A DNA stretch of 64,000 nt from Dactylis glomerata (Eukaryota > Streptophyta > Magnoliopsida > Poales > Poaceae): the NCBI GenBank assembly GCA_007115705.1, contig QXEO01000222.1, forward strand, positions 1,741,179-1,805,178, read 5' to 3'. The notes below the pieces were generated by a model, which saw only the letters and a list, made by a program, of their open reading frames with translations, made no database searches and was not told the origin of the DNA. Shown piece by piece: positions 1 through 11,197 of this stretch (the stretch's first letter is position 1; each line of letters opens with the position of its first letter). The position numbers were made by a program, and so were the translations under genes.

Positions 1-133
1 CTATTCTTTAGCTTGTTCCGTACTGTCCATTTAATTTATCCCTTCTGACAGGAGAATGTATTTTCACACTTTTTAACTTATGTTCAACAGTTTTGTTCTG
101 TCAAATTTGACCTGTATCTATTCCTATGTGTAG

Positions 134-3100
134 GTAGAACAATGGTAATCAATGTCGAGTACAATCAGCTGGATCCACTCCTTCGTGCAACTGGGCATCC
201 TGACGGAGATGCAAATTGTGAAACAGGCTATTCTCCATACCCTGGAAATATAAACCAGGTAACAGATATGTTAAAAAACTAAGGATATATCAACTTCGAA
301 ATATTCATTTGCTTCATTGAGTCTCAACATGGCCTCTTTATGATCTTTTAGTGTAGTATATCAACACCACTATGAGATGCCATGTGTGTCGCTGTCACAG
401 AAATCGTAGTATAACCAGTGGCGGACCTAGAAACTTCCGTAAGTTTGAGCAAACGAGAAGCTGACAAATATTTGACTAGATCGTTATAAAAATCACAAAA
501 TACAAGCGTCGCGTCGTCGGCAAGCCTGGGCAGCCGCCCGGGCTGTAGGAGCGCTAGGTCCGCCCATGAGTATAACTGTTGATGAACATTGTACATGTTC
601 TCCACTATTCTAATAATGAATGATACTCTCTTACCAGCTTTAGTATGCATAATGTCTGGGAGCTTCGTTTTATTACTTTTTTGTTATGCTGACTTTATGC
701 ACTTCTGCAGTTGATACTGGAGCTTGGACCATACATTGAGGAGCTCAAGAAAACACATGGTGCCATTTCTGAGTTTGTAAACCCAAAGTAATTATTCAGC
801 CCATTTGTTCCAAGGACTGTAATTTTACAATGATTATTATTGCAACAAGTATGTGTCTACTTTGTGTTCCGTTGTGAAAGTTGTTTTTTTCGTGTTCATT
901 TTAGGTTGCAGAATGAACTTGCTTCTGGTTTTGCTCTTTATTTCTTTTGACCTAATTCATTGGTGTTGTTTTTCTTTATGCAGCATTTGCTATAAAATTA
1001 GTTCCTCCTTGATATAGAGTCCATCGGAGTACATAAAGTTATATCTTAACTTCCCAGTAACATGTGTTTTTATACTATCTTCCTAGATGCATCATTGCTT
1101 AGAAGTTTACACTATTTTCAGAAGTACTGTTTATAATATTTTTTAAGGTGTTCATACATCCTGATTTTATACTGTGAGTTTCTGTTGGCCACAACTTGGG
1201 TACTTTATTGAAATCTTATTCTACTTTATTTTTTCTCAATTTAGGTATACTGACTCTACCAAGACAGCATTTAAATCCTCCACTCGTCTTGAGTGCATGA
1301 TGCAAGACTATCCAAAAACACTACCTCCAACAGCAAAAGTTGGTTTTACGGTAAGGAACAGTTTACAGCTCAGGCCTGTCTTGGAAGAATGACTTTTGCT
1401 AGCTGATCAACTTTGTAACCTTTTGATTTATATCTTGCACTAGAAGCTTGTCGTTGCTTCCCTTTACTTCCTTCACATAGGTCTTTCTGGATCATACTAT
1501 CTAGCATGTGGCGAATAATGAATCTATTCTGCCATAAGTAATGCTGGTGTATGTAATTAATATACAGTTAACGCCTACATATGAGATCTGCAAACTCAAG
1601 ATGGTGACTTTGTATGCCACATAGGAGAGATGATATTTGGATTCCCTGCGTTAAGCTGCTATTAGTCTGTATTATCTTTTTCAAGACCATCTGGTCTTGA
1701 ACCATAGAGTTGTGCCAGGAACTACAGATTTGGATACCTTCTTTGAACACCAAATAGTAACACACCCACATGCTTAGAAGAAGGCATTTGCAACCATGGG
1801 AATCTATTAATCTGTAGCTACTTGCGCCCACACCCATGTTGAGAAATCAGAAGATACGGGAAGGTGCAGGAGTTAGTTGTAGAAAATCTGCACTTAATCA
1901 TTCAGATGTTTTGGCATATATGATTCAGATGTAAAAGAAGAAAGTCCACTATCGATTGAGAAGTTTTCATGTTTCATGCCCTTACTGTTTTTATTCTCAT
2001 TCTGTTTATGTTAATGTAGGTGATGGATACTTGGCTTGCATATGCCCCTGTAAAGAACAATCCTGAAGATGCAGCTAAAGTATGATTTTGGCCCTTTCTA
2101 ACTCCCAGTTAATATATTTAGCGTGTTGTGGCTGCTTGGAGCTTCGAAGGTGATAGGGGCAGTGGCGGCTCTAGAAATTTGCAACTCGGTATTCATTTCG
2201 CCAAGATGGTATTCATCTTGTCAAAACCGTTGCTGTTTTTGCCAAAATCATAGCTATTTTGCCTTGCTGTGCAAAAATCTTTGGTATTCACATGAATACC
2301 AAGGAAGACCCTTGGAGCCGCCACTGGATAGGGGTGAGACAGAGGAGGACAAGTCCGTCCTCTGTCTAGGCGCCGTTGTCAGCGATTAGATCGGATACAG
2401 GGGTTAGGAGTCAAGAGAACTCAAAGGGATCGGGAAGAGCAAGAAAATACAGGATTTGATTGTTTATTTCTTACCCAAAAGGCACCAGATACGCCCTCTT
2501 ATAGGAGGACCAACGCCAGGAGACTTGATGCACAAACCGACTAGGACTTAGGTATCCAGCTAGGAATAGGACTCCACCACAACTAACTCATAACTCTATT
2601 TCTTTTAATCTGTCTAGACTAGTAACCGAACTGGACTCTTTATACTAATTGTAACCTGGCTGGACTCCACTAACGCCACAACATAGCGACACATATACTT
2701 CAATGTTGCATATGAAGTATTTATGCTTGGTAAGAAGAGTGTTTGCTCTTAGTTTATGCTTAGTTGCTGAATCATGATCCTGGTTGGAGTGTGTGTCTTG
2801 ATAAAAAAATGAGACCAACCAGGACGAGCCCTTGGTGGCATACTTTTATAGAAGAAACACCCTGAGCACCCTGCCGAGTCCAAGACTTGAGCCCGGGTGG
2901 TCTTTCTGCACACCCGCATGGCTTGCCAACAGAGAGACGCTCTGTTCTCTATGTTAGTTGTCAGTATTGACTTTGCCTTGTTGTGACATGTTGAGAAATA
3001 AAGTTTGTCTGCACTTCTGAACTTGCACATGAAGCATTTATGATTGCTAGGAAGAGAGCTTGCTCTGAATTTATGCTCACATTGATGAATTATGGTCCAG

Positions 3101-5722
3101 GTTAAAGTATGTACTTGGTAGCCATGTTAGTTGTCAGTATCGACTTTGCCTCGTCGTTACGCGTCCAGAACTAAAGTTCATATGCACATTGGTGTCACTA
3201 TCCTCAGTTTAAATTTCGCAAGAGGTTACTATTATACAGATATACTAGCACAAATGCCCGTGCGTTGCAACGGGTTTAAAAAATAAAATATCTAAATAAA
3301 ACAACGACAACGACTGGTCTGACATAAATTTTGCTTATAAATCGATCTACCATCGAAACCCTTGACAACGAAACTGGAACGAAAGCGTTAAAATATGACT
3401 CTATATGTTAAGTTAGAGATCTATGTAAAAAAATGTGTCTTCGGTTACCGTTCCAATAGACTCTCCAATTATCACTCTCCAAATTTTATCAATTTTCCTT
3501 ATGATAACTATGAAAACTATACAATATGATTTCATTTTGCCAAAACCAACCCCAACTATGCCGATTTCTTGTCATTTTACAAGATGTACTTTACTTCCAT
3601 AGAAAACCATCACGGGAGTATACATGCACAAAGGCGTGTATCCAGCTTAGATCTGAACATTGCAAGCAAACTCCAACAGTGTGAATGTTTGATTTAAAAA
3701 ATACTATTTTTTATAAACAAGCCAGAGTTTTTGTTAGATTAGCAAGTTGTGGTATTTTTTAGCCTGGAGTACTGAAGAAGATGTATTTATGGTAGAAACT
3801 TGTGAACATGCACAATTTGGCCTACTTCTACATGACATAAAACCCTGACGCTACTCACCAATATTTGGCCTATCGCACTCCTCATTCGACAGACTTCAAC
3901 AAAAACTGTGGCATGCAAATCGTGCTACAGTGTGAAGCAAAAAGAGCGATGCAAAAGACAGGCAACCAGTACCGAGCTCCACCGGATCTGGTTCCATCGA
4001 TGCCACCGCAGTTGGCTCCCTAGACGAGAGCAGCAAGTGAACGCCTCAGATCGCAGTGCCCCGTGCCGGCTGTTGCAGTTGCAATCGAGGCGCTGGCGAA
4101 GTGCTGGAGCGAGGATGAGGAGCGGCAGTACTTTGGCGCAGGTAGCGGTGGTGGCCGCGGGCGACCTGCGGGTGCTAGGCGCGCATGGCGGTGGCCGGTG
4201 GGCACCACAGAGATGATGGCGGTTGGAAATCATGGGAATCACGCGGGGCACAGTCCAGGGGCTAGCTACTGCGGAACTACGGCGACGATGGTTTGTCGAC
4301 GTAAGCTTGGTACAGAGGATAAAATCTGGCTGTGGACAGACGGGAGAAACACTCCTCGGGCGAGTTGAGGCGCATGCCTCAGGTTAACAGGCTCATGGCC
4401 TGGAGCGGCTCCCTTCAGCGTGGAGGCGGCTTTCCCGGTCGGAGAGAGGCGGACTTCCCGGTCAGTGAGAGGTTGCTTTCTCAGCCGGCGTGATGCGATG
4501 CGGCGCCGCTCGCGGCCGTCGTGCTCTGCAGTTGGTTTTGGACTGACGGAAGAAACACTCCTCAGACCAGGCGAGGCGCAGACTTCGGGCGAGTTGAGGC
4601 GGAGACCTCGGGTGAGTTGAGGCGCAGACCTCAGGCCTGTGGCCTCGAGCGGCGCCTTTTGGCGTGGAGGCGGTTTTCTCGGACGGCGCGAGGCTGCACT
4701 CCGATCCTGGTTGGCAACGGCGGCGCTCCATCGACCACCCAGTTCACCATCACCAGCATCACCCACAAATCCGGGCAAGGTCGACCAGCGTACGGCCGTT
4801 GCATCTATTTTGGGGAACAATCGAGGACGACGCCGCTACTCGTCTTTTTCTCCAACCGTTATTTCCTCTTGACGTGATTTGGTGGAAGGGTGAAAGCGTA
4901 TTTTTGGTGGATTGAAAGCGTAATTGTGACGGGCACGGACCATACCTGTAGCAATATTATTAGTAGAGATTATGCAAGAGTCGTAGTTCAGGTTCTAAGC
5001 AGTTGGCTTTGGTACTTGTGTACATGACCAATCTATTGATACACTTCGTTGTAGGTTCCAAAAGGCAATCCTTTTCATAGTGCAACGTCAGGGGAGATGG
5101 CAATTTACAGGGCAAACAGCCTTATTTTAAGAAAGGTAATGACACTACCAGTCACTTGCTCCCTATCAACTTGTTTGCGCTCCAGGTCAACAAGCTTATT
5201 TTTCCCCTTCTTTTTCAGGCTGGTGCACAAATATCTGGCCCCATAATCAGTACTTTCAACGGTCAAGAGGTGGCGGTTTGGCCACGCATAACCTGGAGCC
5301 CGAGGTGGGGCCTGACGTTCAAGGATGTCAAGCAAAAGCTGCATGGAAACTCTTCAGTATCCCAGAGATCTGTTTTGGTCATTAATGGCCAGAACATCGT
5401 CGTGGACGGTCTTTCCTTGGACGGTGCTCTTATTGTCAACTCTGTCGATGAAGCAGAGGTAATACGAAACACCGGTACCAAGAGAAAATTACCAAATTTA
5501 TGTGGTTACTGTCAGCTTAACAATGAATTCTTTGTATACCGTGCTCGTTTGCAGGTCAAAGTCACTGGTCACGTAGAAAACAAAGGCTGGACTATCCGGC
5601 ATGTCGACCACAAGGACACGTCGGAGAAGGAAGAGACCAGGATCCGTGGATTTAAGTTCGAGAAGGTGGAGCAGCTGGAGGTGAACTACACCGAGCCGGG
5701 CAAGCATTGCTTGAGCTCATGA
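134..5722 (+). CDS. USP: UDP-sugar pyrophosphorylase, C-terminal part (7 exons, 5' end outside window)
   Basis: Exons 134-258, 711-787, 1245-1350, 2020-2079, 5055-5135, 5219-5458 and 5555-5722 all have GT-AG borders and join in one frame to give 284 residues ending at TGA 5720-5722. The enzyme makes UDP-sugars from UTP and sugar-1-phosphates in the cytosol, salvaging glucose-, galactose-, glucuronate-, arabinose- and xylose-1-phosphate (family knowledge). Diagnostic stretches include VINVEYNQLDPLLRATGHPD, KSSTRLECMMQDYPKTLPP, WLAYAPVKNNPEDAAK, HSATSGEMAIYRANSLIL and LSLDGALIV, which I recognise from plant USP and its UGP-like fold. The full protein is about 600 residues, so more than half lies upstream. 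No in-frame stop is seen, so the gene looks functional. The 2080-5054 intron is swollen by several transposons. Which USP copy this is cannot be told. Confidence 0.93.
416..568. mobile_element. hAT-type MITE in a USP intron
   Basis: A 153-bp element flanked by a perfect 8-bp direct repeat, agtataac, at 408-415 and 569-576. Ends are inverted: cagtggcggacctag on the left and its near complement on the right (13 of 15 bases). An 8-bp duplication with CA...TG ends fits the hAT superfamily. It has no coding capacity. Its ends resemble those of the element at 2160-2326 in the same gene. Confidence 0.85.
2160..2326. mobile_element. hAT-type MITE in the large USP intron
   Basis: A 167-bp element with a perfect 8-bp duplication gatagggg at 2152-2159 and 2327-2334. 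Terminal inverted repeats begin cagtggcggctc. The interior has short repeats such as ggtattcat/atgaatacc. It belongs to the same end-sequence group as the MITE at 416-568. Confidence 0.87.
2335..2702. other. Unassigned intron insert, possibly a degraded LTR
   Basis: Non-coding DNA in the large USP intron. On the minus strand it has a TATA-like cctataagaggg near 2500 and a promoter-like layout, suggesting an old solo LTR. I could not define TG/CA ends with a matching 5-bp duplication, so the assignment is weak. Confidence 0.25.
2703..3190. repeat. Imperfect tandem duplication inside the USP intron
   Basis: Two related copies, about 2703-3019 and 3020-3190. Shared stretches include tgttagttgtcagtat and gcatatgaagtatttatg/gcacatgaagcatttatg. 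The first copy is longer only because it holds an extra block of about 150 bp (2801-2950), annotated separately as a SINE. Confidence 0.7.
2801..2950 (-). mobile_element. Au-like SINE
   Basis: Read on the minus strand, the block has tRNA-type promoter elements: a box-A-like region in ctgttggcaagccatgcggg and a box-B-like ggctcaagtcttggactcg. It ends in a T-rich tail (2802-2809 on the plus strand). This order matches the Au SINE group known across grasses. It is present in the first copy of the surrounding duplication and absent from the second, which marks it as an insertion. Confidence 0.65.
3245..4969 (-). mobile_element. Non-autonomous Helitron in the USP intron
   Basis: On the minus strand the element starts TCTCTACTAATAATATT (4969 downward). 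It ends with the hairpin CCCGTTGCAACGCACGGG about 10 nt before a terminal CTAG (3248-3245). The host bases are A at 3244 and T at 4970, the standard A^T Helitron target. No Rep/helicase is encoded. The interior (about 3900-4900) is GC-rich with internal direct repeats around 4340-4460 and 4545-4690 (shared gagttgaggcgcag and gcgtggaggcgg), as when gene fragments are captured. The donor gene was not recognised. Its many short ORFs are taken as non-genes. Confidence 0.85.
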
Positions 5723-6537
5723 ACAAGCATAGTCGGTAGACACATGGTCCCTGCCAATTTGCAGCTGGGAGTATACAATTGGGGTACCCTATCTTCCCTC
5801 CCAAATTGGGCGGCCTTTATTTGTGTAATAATAGCAATAAGCTGAAACCATTCTTTGAACTTGGGAGTGTAATAAGGAGCAGAGCTGCTTCACCAACCAG
5901 GCAGTCACCAACTCACCACTCCTGATGTAAATCTATAGCAACTTCTATTTATAGTGGCCATTCACTTGTGTCTTTGTAAAGTAAATGAAGTTAATAGAAT
6001 GTGCATATGGTTGGTATCTGAGGCTGATCTATTACTCCCTCTGTCCCATAATATAAGATGTTATTACAGCTAATTACCTCATATATTCGTTGTGCCTTGA
6101 CGCTTTGCGCTGAAGAAAACAAATGTTGTTAATTGCTTTTGTGTCCTAGCATGGAGGCCCTCTTTGCCACGTGCAGAACTGTATGAAATTGTATGATTTG
6201 AATAGCTTCTTGTGGTATAAAATTCATGTGAATTTATCGTTTTCAAAGTATGCTTTTCCTTGGGCATTGCAGCTAGAAAAGATGCCTTGGGAGATATATG
6301 TGGTTGTGGCCATAGAGCAAAGTTGGACCTTTCCTTTATCTTTAAAGAATAGGGAAAGTTTGAATAGGACCATGCTTGCTTGGCCTTCCCAGATTCGGCA
6401 GTGCTTAAAGCAGCTGCCTCCTCCACACGATCAGATCACAATTGTACTTGGGCTTTGTGTCTCTTAAAGAAGGCAATCATGAAAGGAAAAACAGTTATAA
6501 ATTGTTAGAAAAAAAACTTGGTAGTAGACATTATGTT
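5723..6537 (+). other. USP 3' UTR and intergenic spacer
   Basis: The 3' UTR follows the stop at 5722; the poly(A) site cannot be fixed. At about 6033-6065, ctccctctgtcccataatat is a Stowaway/mariner-like end with no partner, so it is a remnant. Nothing else was recognised. Confidence 0.5.
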
Positions 6538-7930
6538 CCTAAATTCTTGGCATCGCAGCTGCGACAAATAGACGTTCTCGTCGCACGCTCTAGGGTCATG
6601 CGATGCGAGCGCCTAGGCTGATAAAATTGAAAAGATGCTCTCACAGCCATAACTCTTAAACCGTCATGGTGTGCTCGTTTTTCTCTTAGGCACGTGCACG
6701 TGGGCAGTAGGCTAGCTGAATATTACATGATTTATTTAAAAAGCTATAACTTTTAAAACGTTAATTGGAATTACGATCCGTTTTCACTTTTGAAGACCTC
6801 ATAATGAGATGTTCAAAACTAGATCTCATTTGCATATGTTTTAATAAAGAAAAATTATAAGCAACTTTGGTATGCGGCAAAGCAACTTTGTTTTATAGAA
6901 AAGCAACTTTGTTGCACGATGAAAAAACTTGATTGGAAACATAGTTAAACTTCCCAACAGTAGTTGACTACTTCACAATAACTAAAATAAATATAACATC
7001 TTCACAACAACGATAGGCAACTTCACAAACACTTTTACAACAACGATAGACAACTTCGCAACAACAACGGCTGGTAATGCATCAAAAACTGCCACATGGG
7101 CTAGGTTGTCGGCCGCCCCCATAATCCATGTTTAGAAATGTCAAGATTTTCCCGCCGATCATGATGGGTGCCGATAATGATAGCTCAACCCTCGCCACCG
7201 ACGAGGCCCACATCTAGAGCCCATGTGTCAGTGCATCTCACTACAATGGTATAGTTGCCTAACATTGTCGCAAATTTGCCTACCGATGTCATCAAAGTTT
7301 GCATACCGTTGTCGTTAAGATGTTAAGCTGCTTATAATTGTTGTTAAGTTGCATACAACCATTCTAAACTTGCATATCGCTATTGTGAAAATTGTCTACC
7401 TAGTATAGTAAAGTTGCCTACTATTGTTATAGAGTTGCCTATTGCTGTAGTGAATTTGCCTCCCGCATGTGCAAAGTCGCCCACCGCTATTGTGAAGGAT
7501 TCTTACCACTGCTTTGAAGTTGCCTAATGTTGCTACAAAGTTCCTTACGGTACTTGTGAAGTTGCTACGTTGCTTTTAGTTAGTGCTAAATTGATGACCA
7601 CAGTTGTGAAAATACCTAATGATGTTCTAAAGTTATCAAAACTTGCTACCACAGTTATGAAGTTGCCATGTTCCTTTAGTTGGTTTAAAATTGACATCCA
7701 TAGCTGTTAAGATGCCTAACAGTCTTATAAAATTTTGAATTACGTCACGTCGGTCCTTTTTGCATGTGTATGACGGAAACGTGAGAGCCTGCCAATTAAT
7801 GGATCATGTGGGCTGGTTAGATATGTTGTCCTTACTCTTTCCATTTTTGTTACGAGGGTCATAAAATTTCCGATTTCGGTTGTGCGACGGAGGCTGCAAT
7901 TTATCGCAGCTGCGTTGCCTAGACATGTCC
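6538..7930. mobile_element. Foldback, Mutator-like non-autonomous DNA element
   Basis: A 1393-bp block between 9-bp direct repeats cattatgtt (6529-6537 and 7931-7939). Subterminal inverted repeats share ggca(t/a)cgcagctgcga; the outer bases are diverged. The left half has units like caacttcacaacaacgatag. The right half has degenerate units of the reverse type (gtgaagttgcctaccgctatt, about 7230-7700), so the element can fold on itself. It encodes no transposase. A 9-bp duplication points to the Mutator group, with moderate certainty because of the diverged outer ends. Confidence 0.65.
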
Positions 7931-8099
7931 CATTATGTTTGTCTATTTTGGTAGTTCAAACATTGGAAGAAGTGTTCACTAAATCATGGAATACATGTCG
8001 TACAATGTTATAATTATCCTATTACACTGGCCAGTTCGTGACATGGCATGTCAAGATTTTTTTTAAGAATATATATGCCTAGACTAAACCTTAAAAAAG

Positions 8100-9430
8100 G
8101 AAAATAAACTTTCGAAAGAAGAAATTGTAAAATAAGAAAATGAAAAAAAGAATAGTCCCAGACTGATACGGGCCCAGGCCCTAGAGCCCAGGAAGGGCCC
8201 GGAGGGCAGAAACCCTACCCCCGCTGAGTCTCGCTCCACTACGCCCACGGAGAAGCGACGCCTTAAAAGGCGGCTCTCCCCGCCGTCGCCCAAACCCTCT
8301 GTTTCTCTCTCCTGCCCAATCCCCTCATCGCCTCCGCCGCCGAATCCGAGACTTCGATCTCGGATTCCTCGCTGCGCAACCCAACCCAGGCGATCCGCTC
8401 AAGCTCCCCACCGACGTTTTCAGGTTGAATCTCCTTCCGCCCTGCTCCGCTATCTCTCTTGCGTTGCCGTGTTTCGCTTCGCTTCTTCATCGGCCGGACC
8501 GATCTGTATGTTTTCGCCGGATTGGGTGGATCTGGGCCGCTCCAGGGCTGGATCTGCGCGGATTCGGTCGGGTGGGTTAGGTTTCCGGCGGTGGTTTTAG
8601 GGTTGCGTCGTCTTGTCACGTTATAATAGGGTTTGTCTGTCGCTGAGAGGATCGGTGGATTCGGCGTATCTAACGGGTGGCTCGGTTAATTCGTTGTTGC
8701 TTACTTACTACGCGAAAGATTGTTTATTTATTTTGGTCACGCGATGTGCAAAGGTTTTTTGCTATTCCCCTATGCAGAAGAACCTTTTTTTGTAGCTAGG
8801 GAAAAAAGCTTGGGTAGATAGCTTATACTTTGTGGTGCTTTGGTGCCCAGTTAGCTTGTGAGCTTGCATGCCCGTGCGTGCTTGCTGAAATTGTGTTTTT
8901 TTAAGCTGGCGTATGAATGAATCCGTGTTATCTGTCTGTGTGAAGCTACTTACTGTGGAAACTCTGCATAAAGAGGCTGCTTTTAGTCATGTTAAGCACT
9001 TGATAATCTTTTTATGTTACTGTTGGTTTAACTTCATTATAAAAAACGCAGGTCATTGGAAGTATGTTTTTTAACTATACCTTTAAACATGAGCTCAGTG
9101 TCAGTCTGTTTTTATTTAGGCTCGTCCATCCACAGAACCAGTTATGTAGAGTAGTAGCTATGTTAGATGTTCTTCTTGTCTAGTCAATGGTTGACTCTGC
9201 TTGTTGTGATCGATCATCTTCTTGATGTTATCTTCGAAGTGTCTTTTCCAGTATATGTGCTTTGTTTCCTTTTTACCTTATATGATTATTGCGTGGATAC
9301 TGTTGTCTGCTTGTTGGTATTGGCAGCTTCATGCACCATATTGCAATTTCCAGTTACTGTTGTTAACTAAAGCTAACTCTTTTTTGTTGCACTTGATTGT
9401 TTGAGCTAACATATTTTTCTTCTGCTGCAG
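8100..9430 (+). promoter_or_regulatory. eIF4A promoter region, 5' UTR and leader intron
   Basis: Upstream of the ATG, a pyrimidine-rich leader (about 8290-8423) ends in a donor-like cag|gttgaatc at 8424. An acceptor ctgctgcag ends at 9430, three bases before the ATG. This gives a leader intron of about 1 kb, a common arrangement in highly expressed plant genes. No clear TATA box was seen; ttaaaa near 8263 is a weak candidate. The UTR exon border is inferred. Confidence 0.6.
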
Positions 9431-9432
9431 CC

Positions 9433-11197
9433 ATGGCAGGAATGGCACCAGAAGGCTCCCAGTTTGATGCAAAGAACTATGACTCCAAAATGCAGGAGCT
9501 TCTGTAAGGAATCTTTACTTGATATTGTTCAATCTTAGCTTCTCATTATTTATCAGGTGTATCTCGCATTTAATTAACTGCTGATTCTGTTGTCGCTCTT
9601 CTATATCTGTATTGTCTTCTTACCTATGCTCCTTTATACAGGAGCCAAGGCGAGACTGAGGAGTTCTTCACTTCCTACGATGAAGTTCACGAGAGCTTTG
9701 ATGACATGGGTCTCCAAGAGAACCTTCTCAGGGGAATTTATGCTTATGGTATGTATGCGATTTGTTATGTTTGCTACTTTGGTTTGTTAAATCGGTATTC
9801 ATCTCACATTGTTCTCTTTTCTCTAGGTTTTGAGAAGCCTTCGGCCATCCAGCAGAGGGGTATTGTTCCTTTCTGCAAGGGTCTTGATGTTATTCAGCAA
9901 GCACAGTCTGGAACAGGAAAGACTGCTACCTTCTGCTCTGGAATCTTGCAACAGCTTGACTATGGTTTGGTTGAGTGCCAGGCCTTGGTCCTTGCTCCCA
10001 CCCGTGAGCTTGCACAGCAAATTGAGAAGGTCATGCGTGCACTTGGTGACTACTTGGGTGTGAAAGTTCATGCATGTGTTGGAGGAACTTCTGTCCGTGA
10101 GGACCAGAGAATTCTTGCAAGTGGAGTGCATGTTGTTGTTGGCACACCTGGTCGTGTGTTTGACATGCTTCGTAGGCAGTCTCTTCGCCCTGACAACATC
10201 AAGATGTTTGTTCTGGATGAAGCTGATGAGATGCTTTCCCGTGGTTTCAAGGATCAGGTCAACACTCTAAATCTTTTTTTCATTTATTTTATTTTGCAGC
10301 TGGTATGAACTTAGTATTTTGTATTTTAGGTTGAACTTTATGTAGCAGTTCCTTTATTGTGTACACATACAAATGTTCTTAAACGATCTAGGCCATCAGA
10401 AATTAGTCAGGCAGTCTTCTGTTATGTATGTTTAGCTGGTTCATTCGCAACAATGTCATTTTCAAAAGTTTAATCATCTTCAATGTAACTTCTGTTGTAG
10501 ATGTTCCTTCTCTTTAGTTTCTGTTCCAGGATGGGTTTTGATCTCCATGTTGTGTATGCAGATTTATGACATCTTCCAGCTGCTCCCAGGAAAGATTCAA
10601 GTTGGTGTTTTCTCTGCTACCATGCCCCCTGAGGCCCTTGAGATTACCCGCAAGTTCATGAACAAACCTGTGAGGATCCTTGTCAAGAGGGATGAGCTCA
10701 CCCTTGAGGGTATCAAGCAGTTCTATGTTAATGTGGAGAAGGAAGAGTGGAAGCTTGACACACTCTGTGACCTGTATGAGACTCTTGCCATCACCCAGAG
10801 TGTCATCTTCGTGAACACCCGCCGCAAGGTGGACTGGCTCACAGACAAGATGAGGGGCAGGGACCACACAGTTTCTGCTACTCATGGTGACATGGACCAG
10901 AACACTAGGGACATCATCATGAGGGAGTTCAGATCTGGCTCTTCACGTGTGCTCATCACCACTGACCTGCTTGCTCGTGGTATTGATGTCCAGCAAGTGT
11001 CCCTGGTCATCAACTACGATCTTCCAACCCAGCCAGAGAACTACCTCCATCGTATCGGTCGTAGTGGTCGGTTCGGAAGGAAGGGTGTTGCCATCAACTT
11101 TGTGACCCGTGAAGATGAGAGGATGCTGTTTGACATCCAGAAGTTCTACAACGTTGTGATTGAAGAGCTCCCAGCCAACGTTGCTGACCTCCTGTGA
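9433..11197 (+). CDS. eIF4A: Eukaryotic initiation factor 4A (DEAD-box RNA helicase)
   Basis: Coding exons 9433-9503, 9642-9748, 9827-10257 and 10562-11197 (GT-AG, all in frame) encode 414 residues, the usual eIF4A length. eIF4A is the ATP-dependent RNA helicase of the cap-binding eIF4F complex and unwinds mRNA leaders for ribosome loading in the cytoplasm. Helicase motifs appear in order: Q motif GFEKPSAIQQ (about residue 60), AQSGTGKT (about 84), PTRELAQQ, GG, TPGR, DEAD (about 190), SAT (about 221), VIFVNTRRK, TTDLLARGID and HRIGRSGRFGR (about 366). The end, EELPANVADLL, is typical of the family. The start is set by ccATGGCAGG directly after the acceptor. No damage was found. It is transcribed in the same direction as USP, 3.7 kb downstream. 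Confidence 0.97.

Noticed and set aside
3908..4915. Many overlapping GC-rich ORFs on both strands
   Set aside because: They lie inside a Helitron, overlap in several frames and show no domain; composition explains them.
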